From an uncultured Senegalimassilia sp. (GTDB lineage Bacteria; Actinomycetota; Coriobacteriia; Coriobacteriales; Eggerthellaceae), in NCBI GenBank assembly GCA_937925385.1, contig CALEWN010000273.1:1-18527 (forward strand): a DNA stretch of 18,527 nucleotides, in the 5' to 3' direction. The notes under the pieces were generated by a model. The model was not told the DNA's origin. It was given only the letters and a program-made list of their open reading frames with translations, and searched no databases. The position numbers and the translations under genes are program-made. Positions 8,013 through 14,649 of the stretch are shown here, piece after piece. Within the stretch, counting starts at the first letter, position 1; every line of letters starts with the position of its first letter.

Positions 8013-8621
8013 TTACGCCTCCTGCTCGTGGGGGAGCAGCGGGGCTAGGAAACCTTTGTCGGCGAGCGCCCTGCCGATGGCTTCGAGGGCCTCGTCGCTT
8101 GGCGCCGATACCAGGTGATAGTGGTACCCCGAGGTGGCGGTACTGAGCGGCGAGGATTTTCCGCTTTCGATATCGTGGATGAATTGTTCGATATCCGCCT
8201 GGTCGGCGATCTCTAAAGGCGCGGTGATGCGACCGTAGGCGCGATGGCTGATGGACACGTTGTGCACGCGACCGCCGAGCGCGATGATGGTCTGAAGCTC
8301 GTCCCTGGTTTGCTCGACCTCGTGGTGCAGCTTGAACGTGCGTGCGGGTTCGTCAAGGACCGCGGCTGGTTGCTCTGCGGCGTTTTGCGTCATGGTTTGC
8401 GTTGTGTTCTGAGTTAAGGTTTGCGCGGTATCTGCCAATACGTAGCCTTTCGTGGTTGCCACGATGTTCGCGCCCGCCTCGCGCAGCAGCGCGATGTCCT
8501 GCACGATGATCTGCCGGCTGACGTTAAGGGCGCTCGCAAGCTGGCCCCCGGATACCGGCGCATCGGCTGATCGAAGCGCATCGAGCAGCGACGCGCGTCT
8601 GGCCTCGGATTTTGTTGCCAT
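8013..8621 (-). CDS. niaR: NiaR-type transcriptional repressor of NAD synthesis (HTH + 3H domain)
   Basis: A 202-aa protein with an N-terminal helix-turn-helix (about 8-60, recognition helix near VSRQIIVQDI) and a C-terminal 3H domain (about 95-197). NiaR represses NAD biosynthesis or niacin uptake genes when nicotinate is bound. The histidines and glutamate expected to hold a metal ion are present with the spacing I recall from the Thermotoga protein: H100, E108, H167 and H169. Between the domains (about 64-87) sits an unusual Thr/Gln-rich insert made of TAQT, LTQN, TTQT and MTQN, encoded by 12-bp tandem repeats. The gene starts 2 nt after the nadC stop, so it is the last gene of the nad operon and probably autoregulated. 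Its stop lies 4 nt from the convergent FHA-like gene. Confidence 0.93.
   Translation of the reverse strand: MATKSEARRASLLDALRSADAPVSGGQLASALNVSRQIIVQDIALLREAGANIVATTKGYVLADTAQTLTQNTTQTMTQNAAEQPAAVLDEPARTFKLHHEVEQTRDELQTIIALGGRVHNVSISHRAYGRITAPLEIADQADIEQFIHDIESGKSSPLSTATSGYHYHLVSAPSDEALEAIGRALADKGFLAPLLPHEQEA
8382..8429. repeat. Four tandem 12-bp units inside niaR
   Basis: On the + strand the units begin gttttgcg, ggtttgcg, gttctgag and ggtttgcg, exactly 12 bp apart. Read on the coding (-) strand they give the tetrapeptides TAQT, LTQN, TTQT and MTQN between the HTH and 3H domains of NiaR. The same unit in the same coding phase occurs 13 times in the nadB-nadC spacer at 9607-9762. Confidence 0.8.
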
Positions 8622-8623
8622 GG

Positions 8624-9553
8624 CTACTGCCCGCTTTCCCGGTGTATATCGGTCACCGGTGCATTGTTGCCAGCGGCGCCTGCTTTGCTATCGGCGTTGC
8701 CGTCCAGCATGCGCAGGTGCTTCATGGACACGTCCAGGATGGGCGCCGAGTGGGTGAGCGCGCCGCTGGACACGAAGTCGATGCCCAGGTCTGCGATGGC
8801 CTGTACGTTGTGCGCGTCGATGTTGCCGGAGCACTCGGTCTTCGCGCGCCCGTCGATGAACGCGATGGCCGCTGCCATGGCGTCGTGGTTCATGTTGTCG
8901 AGCATGATGATGTCGGCTCCGGCGGCGACTGCCTCCTCGACCTGTGCGAACGTCTCGCACTCCACCTCGATCTCGCGCACGAACGGGGCATGGGCGCGCG
9001 CGGCCTCGATGGCTTCGCGCACGCCGCCCGCGGCGGCGATGTGGTTGTCCTTCAGCAGCACCCCGTCGGAGAGGTTGTAGCGGTGGTTGCGCCCGCCGCC
9101 GCACCTGACGGCCTCCTTCTCGAACACGCGCATGTTCGGCGTGGTTTTGCGCGTGTCCACCAGCTGGGTGGTGCTGCCTTCGAGCAGCGCGGCCACGCGG
9201 TGCGTGTAGGTGGCGATGCCGCTCATGCGCTGCAGGTAGTTCAGGGCCACGCGCTCGCCCGACAGCAGCACGCGCACGTCGCCGGTCACCGTTGCAAGCG
9301 TCTGGCCTGCGCAAACGCTGTCGCCGTCCGCAGCGAAGCGCTGGACGCGCGTCTCGGGGTCCAAGATGGCGAACGTGCGCTCGAACACATCGAGGCCGCA
9401 CAGCACGCCGTCGGCCTTCGCGATAAGGTCCACGGCGGCGGGGCGTGCGTCGGGCATGATGGCGGCGGTGGACACGTCTTCGTTGGTGATGTCCTCGGCC
9501 AGCGCCTGGCGGATAAGCGGCTCGGCCACGGTTGTCAGCGTGATGGGGTTCAT
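8624..9553 (-). CDS. nadC: Nicotinate-nucleotide diphosphorylase (quinolinate phosphoribosyltransferase)
   Basis: A 309-aa enzyme that converts quinolinate and PRPP to nicotinate mononucleotide, CO2 and pyrophosphate, the third step of de novo NAD synthesis. Signature residues are in place: DTRKTTP (133-139), RCGGGRNHR (150-158), KDNH (168-171), the IEVE strand (195-198) and LDNM (218-221). The usual Gly after DTRKTTP is Asn here, a minor change. Family proteins are typically 270-300 aa; the excess is a 25-30-residue C-terminal tail. The start is ATG 9553, with AAGGAGG ten nt upstream; a TTG at 9559 would sit too close to that site. It follows nadB in the operon and is followed 2 nt later by niaR. 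Confidence 0.96.
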   Translation of the reverse strand: MNPITLTTVAEPLIRQALAEDITNEDVSTAAIMPDARPAAVDLIAKADGVLCGLDVFERTFAILDPETRVQRFAADGDSVCAGQTLATVTGDVRVLLSGERVALNYLQRMSGIATYTHRVAALLEGSTTQLVDTRKTTPNMRVFEKEAVRCGGGRNHRYNLSDGVLLKDNHIAAAGGVREAIEAARAHAPFVREIEVECETFAQVEEAVAAGADIIMLDNMNHDAMAAAIAFIDGRAKTECSGNIDAHNVQAIADLGIDFVSSGALTHSAPILDVSMKHLRMLDGNADSKAGAAGNNAPVTDIHRESGQ

Positions 9554-9879
9554 GCGCAAACGACCTCCTTGGAGCTTGCGGTGCGATCGATATCGGACGG
9601 GGAAGGGTTTTGCGGGCAGGTTTGCGCTTCGGTTTGCGAACCGGGCTGCCCAGCGTTGCGAGGCTCGGTTGGCGTCGCGCTTTGCCCAGCGTCTTGCACG
9701 CAGGTTTGCGGCCTGTCGTGTACTGCGTTTTGCGTGCAGGTTTGCGCTGCGGTTTGCGCCGTGCTCTCACGGGTTTTGCGCTCGGCTTCGGCGCAGAGGC
9801 GCTTGTACGCCTGCGCGTCGGCGCCGCAGGGCTGCTCGGGGTAGGTTTGCGTGACGGGCGCCTTCACTCCCAGCTTGCG
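9550..9879 (-). other. Open extension in the nadB frame after its TGA (about 110 codons)
   Basis: Directly after the nadB TGA (9880-9882) the same frame stays open to about 9550, where it overlaps the start region of nadC. A GTG at 9867 would give a 105-codon reading frame, but GGGAG directly abuts it, too close to serve as a normal Shine-Dalgarno. The predicted peptide begins with a short charged helix-like stretch (about AYKRLCAEAERK). A Thr/Gln/Ala/Cys-rich part of xxQT/xxQN tetrapeptides follows. It does not resemble the helical C-terminal domain of NadB. It may be untranslated spacer, a small protein, or a read-through tail. It fills the 326-bp gap between nadB and nadC; otherwise I see only the nadC ribosome-binding site there. 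Confidence 0.35.
9607..9762. repeat. Thirteen tandem 12-bp units between nadB and nadC
   Basis: The + strand splits into thirteen consecutive 12-bp units with consensus GGTTTGCGNNNN. The best-kept units start at 9607, 9619, 9631, 9703, 9727, 9739 and 9751; those between are decayed but keep the exact 12-bp phase. On the - strand each unit gives a tetrapeptide near xxQT or xxQN in the nadB frame (for example TAQT, AAQT, CTQN, RPQT, EAQT, CPQN). There is no spacer-repeat structure, so it is not CRISPR. Confidence 0.85.
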
Positions 9880-11304
9880 TCACATGTCCCATGCTGAGCG
9901 CTGCGCGAACAAGAGCGACTCAATAAGCGATTTGCTGGCCTGGCGTTTCTTCCAGTGCACGCCGTTGCAGCTGGTCTCGCCGGCGGCGTACAGCCCCGGC
10001 ATGTCCGTGGCGCTGTTGCGGTCAACCCGCACGCCGCCCATGAAGTAATGTTGCGCCGGCACGACGGGGATGGGCTCGTGCGTGATGTCGAACCCCTCCT
10101 CCAGGCAGCGCTTGTAGATATTCCCGAAGTGCCCCGTGATTTCGTCTTTCGGCATGTTGGCAAAAGAGAGGCGCACGAAATCCGTGCCTTCTGCGGCCAT
10201 CTGCCGGTATATGGCGGCGCTCACCACGTCGCGCGGTTGCAGCTCGTCGGTGAAGCGATTCCCGTTAGCGTCGAGCAGCACGGCCCCTTCGCCGCGGCAC
10301 GATTCCGAAATCAGAAACGCCCGGCCTGGCTGCGTCGAGTACAGGGAGGTGGGGTGAATCTGCACGTAGTCCATGTGCTCGAGGGCGATGCCGTGGCGCG
10401 CGGCAATGGCGCACGCGTCGCCGGTAAGGCTGGGGAAGTTGGTGGAGCGCGGGTACGTGCCGCCGATGCCGCCGCAGGCCCAAAGCGTCTGACCTGCGAA
10501 GATTCGCAGCTGCGCCCCGTCGGCTGCATGCGCAAGGACGCCGCAGCAACTCGTCTGCGTCTGGCGGCGCTCGCCATCCCCCTGCGCGACCAGGATGTCG
10601 TCCATGCAGGTGTGTTCCAAGATGCGGACGTTGGGCAGCTCTCGTACGCGCGCCAGCAGCGTGGAGGTTATCTCGTCGCCGGTGATATCGCTGTGGAAGC
10701 AGATGCGCGGACGGCTGTGCGCGCCCTCGCGGGTGTAGCGTAGGTTGCCTGCTTTATCGCGTTCGAAGTCCACGCCGCGTTTCACCAGGTCGGAGATGAT
10801 GCTGCGGCTTGCGCGGATCATCAGATCAACGCTTTCGCAGCGGTTCTCATAATGACCGGCGCGCAGGGTGTCCTCGAAGAACGGCGCGTAATCGGCGTCG
10901 TCGTGCTGCACGCAGATACCGCCTTGCGCCAGCATGGAATCGCATTCGTCCACGGTCGTCTTCGCCAGCATCACTACGGAAAGCGTGGAGGGGAGGTTCA
11001 GCGCGCAGTACAATCCCGCCACGCCGCAGCCGACGATGACCACATCGCAGGCGATATCGTGCGGTGCAGCAGCGCCGTCGCAATCCGGTTGCAATCGGTC
11101 ACCGGCAGGGTCGCGTGGTGCAACGCCATGCGAGCAAGCTGCACCGGAAACCATTGCTTCCGTAGATAGGTTGGCGTCCCCGCAAGTTATGCTCGCGGCC
11201 GCCGTTTGCTCGAGTGCGTTGGCATGCGTGCGATTCGTGTCCGCTATCACCGTTTTCGCGGGTGCAGCACCCGTCTCGCTAACTAATTCGATCTTTTCGC
11301 TCAT
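9880..11304 (-). CDS. nadB: L-aspartate oxidase, lacking the usual C-terminal domain
   Basis: A 474-aa FAD enzyme that oxidises L-aspartate to iminoaspartate, the substrate NadA uses; in anaerobes fumarate is a likely electron acceptor. The FAD-binding motif VVIVGCGVAGLY lies at 88-99, AQGGI at 126-130, and active-site residues matching those of the E. coli enzyme are H317 (QIHPT), R358 (LQPRD) and H419 (AQHY). Two things are odd. The first 85 residues are a low-complexity extension; an alternative ATG at 11157 would shorten it. At the other end, the FAD-contacting GANRxASNSL motif reads WKKRQASKSL (451-460), and the protein stops 14 residues later, so the roughly 100-residue helical C-terminal domain is missing. 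The gene begins 9 nt after nadA with only a weak Shine-Dalgarno. Function as aspartate oxidase is supported by the operon. Confidence 0.9.
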   Translation of the reverse strand: MSEKIELVSETGAAPAKTVIADTNRTHANALEQTAAASITCGDANLSTEAMVSGAACSHGVAPRDPAGDRLQPDCDGAAAPHDIACDVVIVGCGVAGLYCALNLPSTLSVVMLAKTTVDECDSMLAQGGICVQHDDADYAPFFEDTLRAGHYENRCESVDLMIRASRSIISDLVKRGVDFERDKAGNLRYTREGAHSRPRICFHSDITGDEITSTLLARVRELPNVRILEHTCMDDILVAQGDGERRQTQTSCCGVLAHAADGAQLRIFAGQTLWACGGIGGTYPRSTNFPSLTGDACAIAARHGIALEHMDYVQIHPTSLYSTQPGRAFLISESCRGEGAVLLDANGNRFTDELQPRDVVSAAIYRQMAAEGTDFVRLSFANMPKDEITGHFGNIYKRCLEEGFDITHEPIPVVPAQHYFMGGVRVDRNSATDMPGLYAAGETSCNGVHWKKRQASKSLIESLLFAQRSAWDM

Positions 11305-11313
11305 CTTCGTCGC

Positions 11314-12312
11314 CTACTTCGCCGCGTACTCCAGCATGCGCTCGAGCGTCAGGCGCGCTGCGGGGGCCAGACTGTCGCCGACGTGCACCTCGTACGGAGC
11401 GGGGTTGCGCAGGCATGCGGCAAGCTTCGGCAGCGTGACCAGGTCCATGTTCTCGCAGCGCGGCGTGGTGGCGGGGAAGTGGAAGCGTTTGCCCGTGCCT
11501 TGGGTGCGCAGCTCCAGCTCGCGGATGATGCCGACCACGGTGCAGACGATGAACTCCTGCGCGTCCGACGCGGCGGCGTGCTCGATCATACCCTTCGTCG
11601 ACCCGATGAAGTCGGCCTCGGCGAGCACGTCGGCCGGGCACTCGGGGTGCGCCATGACCACGGCGTCGGGGTGGGCTTCCTCCAGGTCGATGATCTGCTC
11701 CACGCTGATAGTCATGTGGCGCGGGCAATAACCTTTGTTCAAGATGACGTTCTTGTCGGGCAGCTGGCTTGCCACGTAGCGGCCAAGGTTCATGTCGGGG
11801 ATGAACAGGATGTTGCGCTGCGGCAGGTTGCTGCAGATCTTCACGGCGTTCGAAGAGGTCACGCACACGTCGGACCAGGTCTTCGCCTCGGCGGTGGAGT
11901 TGACGTAGCACACCACGGCCAGGTCGTCGCCGTATTCGGCGCGCACGTGGTCGATGTTGGGCTTGCTGATCATGTGCGCCATGGGGCAGTCGGCGGCGGG
12001 TTCGGGCAAAAGCACCGTTTTGTCCGGATTGAGCAGCTTCGCCGATTCGCCCATGAACTCCACGCCGCACAGCACGATGGTCTGCTGCGGCAGGTCGACG
12101 GCCAGTTTTGCCAGAGCGAAGCTGTCGCCGACGTAGTCGGCCGCGGCCTGCACCTCGGGCGGCACATAGTAGTGCGCCAAGATCACGGCGTCGCGTTGCT
12201 CCTTGAGCTGCGCGATCTCCTGGGTGAGCGCCGCGATGGACTCGGCTGCGCCAGACGCTTGCGCGCCTGCGCCGGTTTGCCCTGCGTTGTTTTCGATGAC
12301 CTGCTCGCTCAT
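11314..12312 (-). CDS. nadA: Quinolinate synthase (Fe-S)
   Basis: A 332-aa enzyme that condenses iminoaspartate with dihydroxyacetone phosphate to quinolinate. It carries a [4Fe-4S] cluster. The three cluster cysteines are assigned as C109 (ADCPM), C196 (GYCPRH) and C286 (TPRCENM); the 87-residue gap between the first two matches characterised NadA proteins. Other family motifs are AHYYVPPEVQ (46-55), LCGVEFMGESAK (81-92), VTSSNAVKI (151-159) and AHPEC (221-225). The frame is open upstream to 12489, but the ATG at 12312 has GGAG five nt before it, and upstream residues would be encoded by the promoter and operator region. The first 24 residues are Ala/Gly-rich and contain one AGQT unit reminiscent of the 12-bp repeats. 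First gene of the nadA-nadB-nadC-niaR operon. Confidence 0.96.
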   Translation of the reverse strand: MSEQVIENNAGQTGAGAQASGAAESIAALTQEIAQLKEQRDAVILAHYYVPPEVQAAADYVGDSFALAKLAVDLPQQTIVLCGVEFMGESAKLLNPDKTVLLPEPAADCPMAHMISKPNIDHVRAEYGDDLAVVCYVNSTAEAKTWSDVCVTSSNAVKICSNLPQRNILFIPDMNLGRYVASQLPDKNVILNKGYCPRHMTISVEQIIDLEEAHPDAVVMAHPECPADVLAEADFIGSTKGMIEHAAASDAQEFIVCTVVGIIRELELRTQGTGKRFHFPATTPRCENMDLVTLPKLAACLRNPAPYEVHVGDSLAPAARLTLERMLEYAAK

Positions 12313-12361
12313 GTTCGCTCCATGCTTTCGTGCGGTTATTTGACGCTGCAGTATGCCGCAA

Positions 12362-12393
12362 AACTTTACAGCTGACTTGACAGCTGTAAAGTT
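12362..12393. promoter_or_regulatory. 32-bp palindrome with overlapping divergent promoter hexamers, probable NiaR operator
   Basis: AACTTTACAGCTG (12362-12374) and CAGCTGTAAAGTT (12381-12393) are perfect 13-bp inverted arms around a 6-bp centre. Because of the symmetry each strand carries TTTACA, 16 nt, TAAAGT, a fair -35/-10 pair. On the - strand transcription would start near 12356, about 44 nt before nadA. On the + strand it would give a serC leader of about 200 nt. A repressor bound to the dyad would cover both hexamers. The inner part (ACAGCTG, ACTTGA, CAGCTGT) resembles the NiaR boxes of Firmicutes as I remember them. Confidence 0.7.
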
Positions 12394-12412
12394 CCCATGG
12401 TTTCTCCATGCG

Positions 12413-12437
12413 CGCGGGCGGCGGCCCGCCGCCCGCG
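12413..12437. repeat. 25-bp GC palindrome in the nadA-serC intergenic region
   Basis: CGCGGGCGGCGG, one central C, and its exact complement form an almost perfect dyad able to make an 11-bp all-GC stem with a GCC loop. It lies just downstream of the divergent promoter on the serC side and would be the first structure of the serC leader RNA. Confidence 0.6.
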
Positions 12438-12513
12438 GAGCGCCTTCGCCGTTTGCCTGCAAATCCCGCATCGCCGGTAGGTTCAACATGCGAAAGGCTC
12501 ATACTGGGTCGGT

Positions 12514-12568
12514 GCGGAACGCGCTTGCGCTCCGCGTCCGGCGCAAACCCGCGCATATGCGGGTGCGC
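12514..12568 (+). promoter_or_regulatory. Two hairpins in the serC leader
   Basis: Hairpin one: GCGGA (12514-12518) with TCCGC (12531-12535), a one-by-one mismatch, CGC/GCG and a GCTT loop. Hairpin two: GCGC plus ACCCGC (12541-12552) with GCGGGT plus GCGC (12559-12568), an AA bulge and a GCATAT loop. Hairpin two ends 19 nt before the serC ribosome-binding site. They match no riboswitch class I recognise. The interval 12313-12599 holds these, the GC palindrome and the operator, and no gene that I can support. Confidence 0.4.
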
Positions 12569-12599
12569 TATCCCATTCGTCAACCCAAGGAGGTTCAGC

Positions 12600-13682
12600 A
12601 TGGCTCGCGTGTACAATTTCTCGGCCGGTCCGGCAGTGCTCCCCGAGGAGGTGCTGTCCTCCGCTGCCGCGGAAATGCTCGATTATCAGGGCACCGGCAT
12701 GTCCGTCATGGAGATGTCGCACCGCTCCGCCGCGTTCAAGGGCATCATCGAGACCGCTGAGCAGGACATCCGCGACCTCATGAACATCCCCGACAACTAC
12801 CGCGTGCTGTTCCTGCAGGGCGGCGCCACGCAGCAGTTCGCGGCCATCCCCATGAACCTCATGCAGAACAAGGTTGCCGACTACATCGTGTCGGGCAACT
12901 GGTCGAAGAAGGCGTTCAAGGAGGCGAAGCTCTACGGCGACGCCCGCTGCATCGCCAGCTCCGAGGACGAGAACTTCACCTACGTGCCCGACGTCGACGG
13001 CCTCACGTTCAGCCCCGACGCCGATTACGTCTATATCTGCCAGAACGAGACCGTCTACGGCAACCGTTACACCAAGCTGCCCGAAACCGGCGACATCCCG
13101 CTGGTCTCCGACGTGTCGAGCATGTTCCTCTCCGAGCCCATGGACGTGTCGAAGTACGGCCTCATCTACGGCGGCGTGCAGAAGAACGTCGGCCCGGCAG
13201 GTGTGGTCATCGTCATCGTGCGCGACGACCTGATCCGCGAGGACGTGCTGCCGTTCACGCCCACCATCATGCGCTACAAGACGCAGGCCGACGCCGGCAG
13301 CCTGTCCAACACCCCGCCGTGCTACGGCATCTACATGTGCGGCAAGGTGTTCCAGTGGCTCAAGGGCCTGGGCGGTCTTGAGGCCATGCAGAAGCTCAAC
13401 GAGGAGAAGGCCGCCATCCTCTACGACTACCTGGATCAGTCCAAGCTGTTCAGCGGCACGGCGAAGAAGGAGTTCCGCTCTCTCATGAACGTGCCGTTCG
13501 TTACGGGCAACCCCGAGCTGGACGCCAAGTTCATCGCCGAGGCGAAGGCCGCGGGCATCGAGAACATCAAGGGCCACCGCAGTGTCGGCGGCATGCGCGC
13601 CAGCATCTACAACGCCATGCCCAAGGCCGGTGTCGAGGCGCTCGTCCAGTTCATGGACAAGTTCGAGCGCGAGAACGCGTAA
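12600..13682 (+). CDS. serC: Phosphoserine aminotransferase
   Basis: A 360-aa class V PLP aminotransferase that converts 3-phosphohydroxypyruvate and glutamate to O-phosphoserine in serine synthesis; it can also act in the pyridoxal phosphate route. The N terminus YNFSAGPAVLPEEVL, the GMSVMEMSHRS stretch, FLQGGATQQF, and the PLP-binding lysine K195 in GGVQKNVGPAGV are diagnostic. Length matches the family (about 360). AAGGAGG (12587-12593) sits six nt before the ATG. The frame is open 64 codons further upstream, but that stretch is a GC-rich leader without family similarity. It stands alone: no serA or serB is adjacent, and it is divergent from nadA. Confidence 0.97.
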   Translation: MARVYNFSAGPAVLPEEVLSSAAAEMLDYQGTGMSVMEMSHRSAAFKGIIETAEQDIRDLMNIPDNYRVLFLQGGATQQFAAIPMNLMQNKVADYIVSGNWSKKAFKEAKLYGDARCIASSEDENFTYVPDVDGLTFSPDADYVYICQNETVYGNRYTKLPETGDIPLVSDVSSMFLSEPMDVSKYGLIYGGVQKNVGPAGVVIVIVRDDLIREDVLPFTPTIMRYKTQADAGSLSNTPPCYGIYMCGKVFQWLKGLGGLEAMQKLNEEKAAILYDYLDQSKLFSGTAKKEFRSLMNVPFVTGNPELDAKFIAEAKAAGIENIKGHRSVGGMRASIYNAMPKAGVEALVQFMDKFERENA

Positions 13683-13697
13683 GTTCGCGATAGACGG

Positions 13698-13724
13698 GAG
13701 GCCAGCGCGACAGGCGCTGGCCTC
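13698..13724 (+). terminator. Perfect 11-bp hairpin after serC
   Basis: GAGGCCAGCGC (13698-13708) and GCGCTGGCCTC (13714-13724) flank a 5-nt loop, 15 nt after the serC stop. No T tract follows, so it may act together with the next hairpin or protect the mRNA end. Confidence 0.55.
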
Positions 13725-13746
13725 GCGATAGCGATAGCGCTTTCAA

Positions 13747-13782
13747 GCGGGCGGGCGGCCATCAAGGTCGCCCGCCCGCTTT
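13747..13782 (+). terminator. 14-bp GC hairpin with short T run, probable serC terminator
   Basis: GCGGGCGGGCGGCC (13747-13760) pairs with GGTCGCCCGCCCGC (13766-13779) with one G-T wobble and an ATCAA loop, then TTT. Stem stability is very high although the T run is short. Confidence 0.65.
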
Positions 13783-13932
13783 GCGTTCGTCCGGTGGACA
13801 CGTGTTGTGCGTTGCGATTGCGTGCGAGCTGCGTAGTTGCGCGGTGCTGCGTCTATTGAGTTTGCTTGTGCTTATTGGCGTTACGAATGGGTTTCAGGTC
13901 GGTTATTGGTTTCGCATTGGCGTTTGTGGCGT

Positions 13933-13938
13933 TATAAT
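13933..13938 (+). promoter_or_regulatory. -10 box just upstream of the site-2 protease start
   Basis: A perfect TATAAT ends nine nt before the ATG at 13948. Transcription would begin at about 13944-13946, leaving a leader of two to four nt. The best-spaced -35 candidate, TTTCGC at 13910-13915, is weak. Confidence 0.6.
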
Positions 13939-13947
13939 GATGCGATT

Positions 13948-14634
13948 ATGACTACACAGCTTCCTTATCTCATCTGCTCGATCTTGAGCTTCGTTCCCGC
14001 CATCGTGTTGCACGAGATGGCGCACGGCTTTGCTGCTTGGAAACTGGGCGACCCCACCGCCAAACGCGCGGGGCGCCTGTCGTTCAACCCGCTTGCGCAC
14101 GTCGACCCGTTCGGCACCGTTATCATGCCGTTTTTGCTCATGGCCATGAACATGCCCGTGTTCGGCTACGCCAAGCCGGTTCCGTACAATCCCGCGTACT
14201 TCAAGGACCCGCGCAAGGGCGACCTGATCGTGGGCTTGGCCGGTCCTGCCGCCAATCTGCTGCTCGCCGTGCTGGCGGGCGTGGTCGCGTGGGTGCTCTA
14301 CGGGTTCGCCCCCGTTGCGCAGTGGGTGGTGCAGAGCCAGGCGTTCTTCTATTTCTACCTGATGTTCCTGCCCATGTTCGCGCTGATCAACCTGTACCTT
14401 ATGTTCTTCAACCTGTTGCCCATCCCTCCGCTGGACGGCAGCTCCATCTTCGCGTTCTTCATGCCCGTGAAGTGGTTGCCGAAGTACTACAAGGTGCAGC
14501 AGTATGCGTTCCCCATCTTCATGATCGTGGCTATTATGCTGCCGTATATCATCCACGTGAACGTGTTCGGCATCTACCTGGACGCTACCGCCGGCAACCT
14601 GGGCAACCTGCTGTTCCCCTTCACCATCTCGTAG
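13948..14634 (+). CDS. Site-2 protease family (M50) intramembrane metalloprotease, probably leaderless mRNA
   Basis: A 228-aa multi-spanning protein. Zinc-binding HEMAH (22-26) lies in the first hydrophobic segment and the second conserved motif is LPIPPLDGS with Asp163, the third ligand. Such small M50 proteins lack PDZ and CBS domains; their substrates are mostly unknown. Further hydrophobic segments are at about 56-72, 93-120, 133-158 and 185-210. The frame is open to 13837, but ATG 13948 gives the normal family N terminus. No Shine-Dalgarno site precedes it, while a TATAAT lies nine nt upstream. The gene precedes scpA by 15 nt, a gene order common in Gram-positive bacteria. Confidence 0.92.
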   Translation: MTTQLPYLICSILSFVPAIVLHEMAHGFAAWKLGDPTAKRAGRLSFNPLAHVDPFGTVIMPFLLMAMNMPVFGYAKPVPYNPAYFKDPRKGDLIVGLAGPAANLLLAVLAGVVAWVLYGFAPVAQWVVQSQAFFYFYLMFLPMFALINLYLMFFNLLPIPPLDGSSIFAFFMPVKWLPKYYKVQQYAFPIFMIVAIMLPYIIHVNVFGIYLDATAGNLGNLLFPFTIS

Positions 14635-14649
14635 GGGCGGCGGGGCATC

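Noticed and set aside
9607..9762. CRISPR array
   Set aside because: The units are 12 bp, contiguous and without spacers, so this is a tandem repeat.
8612..9844. 410-codon open frame on the + strand opposite nadC and the repeat array
   Set aside because: nadC motifs are unmistakable on the - strand. The + strand product has antisense-type composition, and its repeated Cys/Gly/Leu tail just reflects the 12-bp units read on the wrong strand.
12408..12599. 64-residue N-terminal extension of SerC
   Set aside because: It has no family similarity and is rich in hairpins, while AAGGAGG sits at ideal distance from ATG 12600.
11279..12616. 445-codon - strand frame overlapping nadA in another frame
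   Set aside because: Arg/Gly/His-rich shadow frame; nadA has all cluster cysteines in its own frame and a good start.
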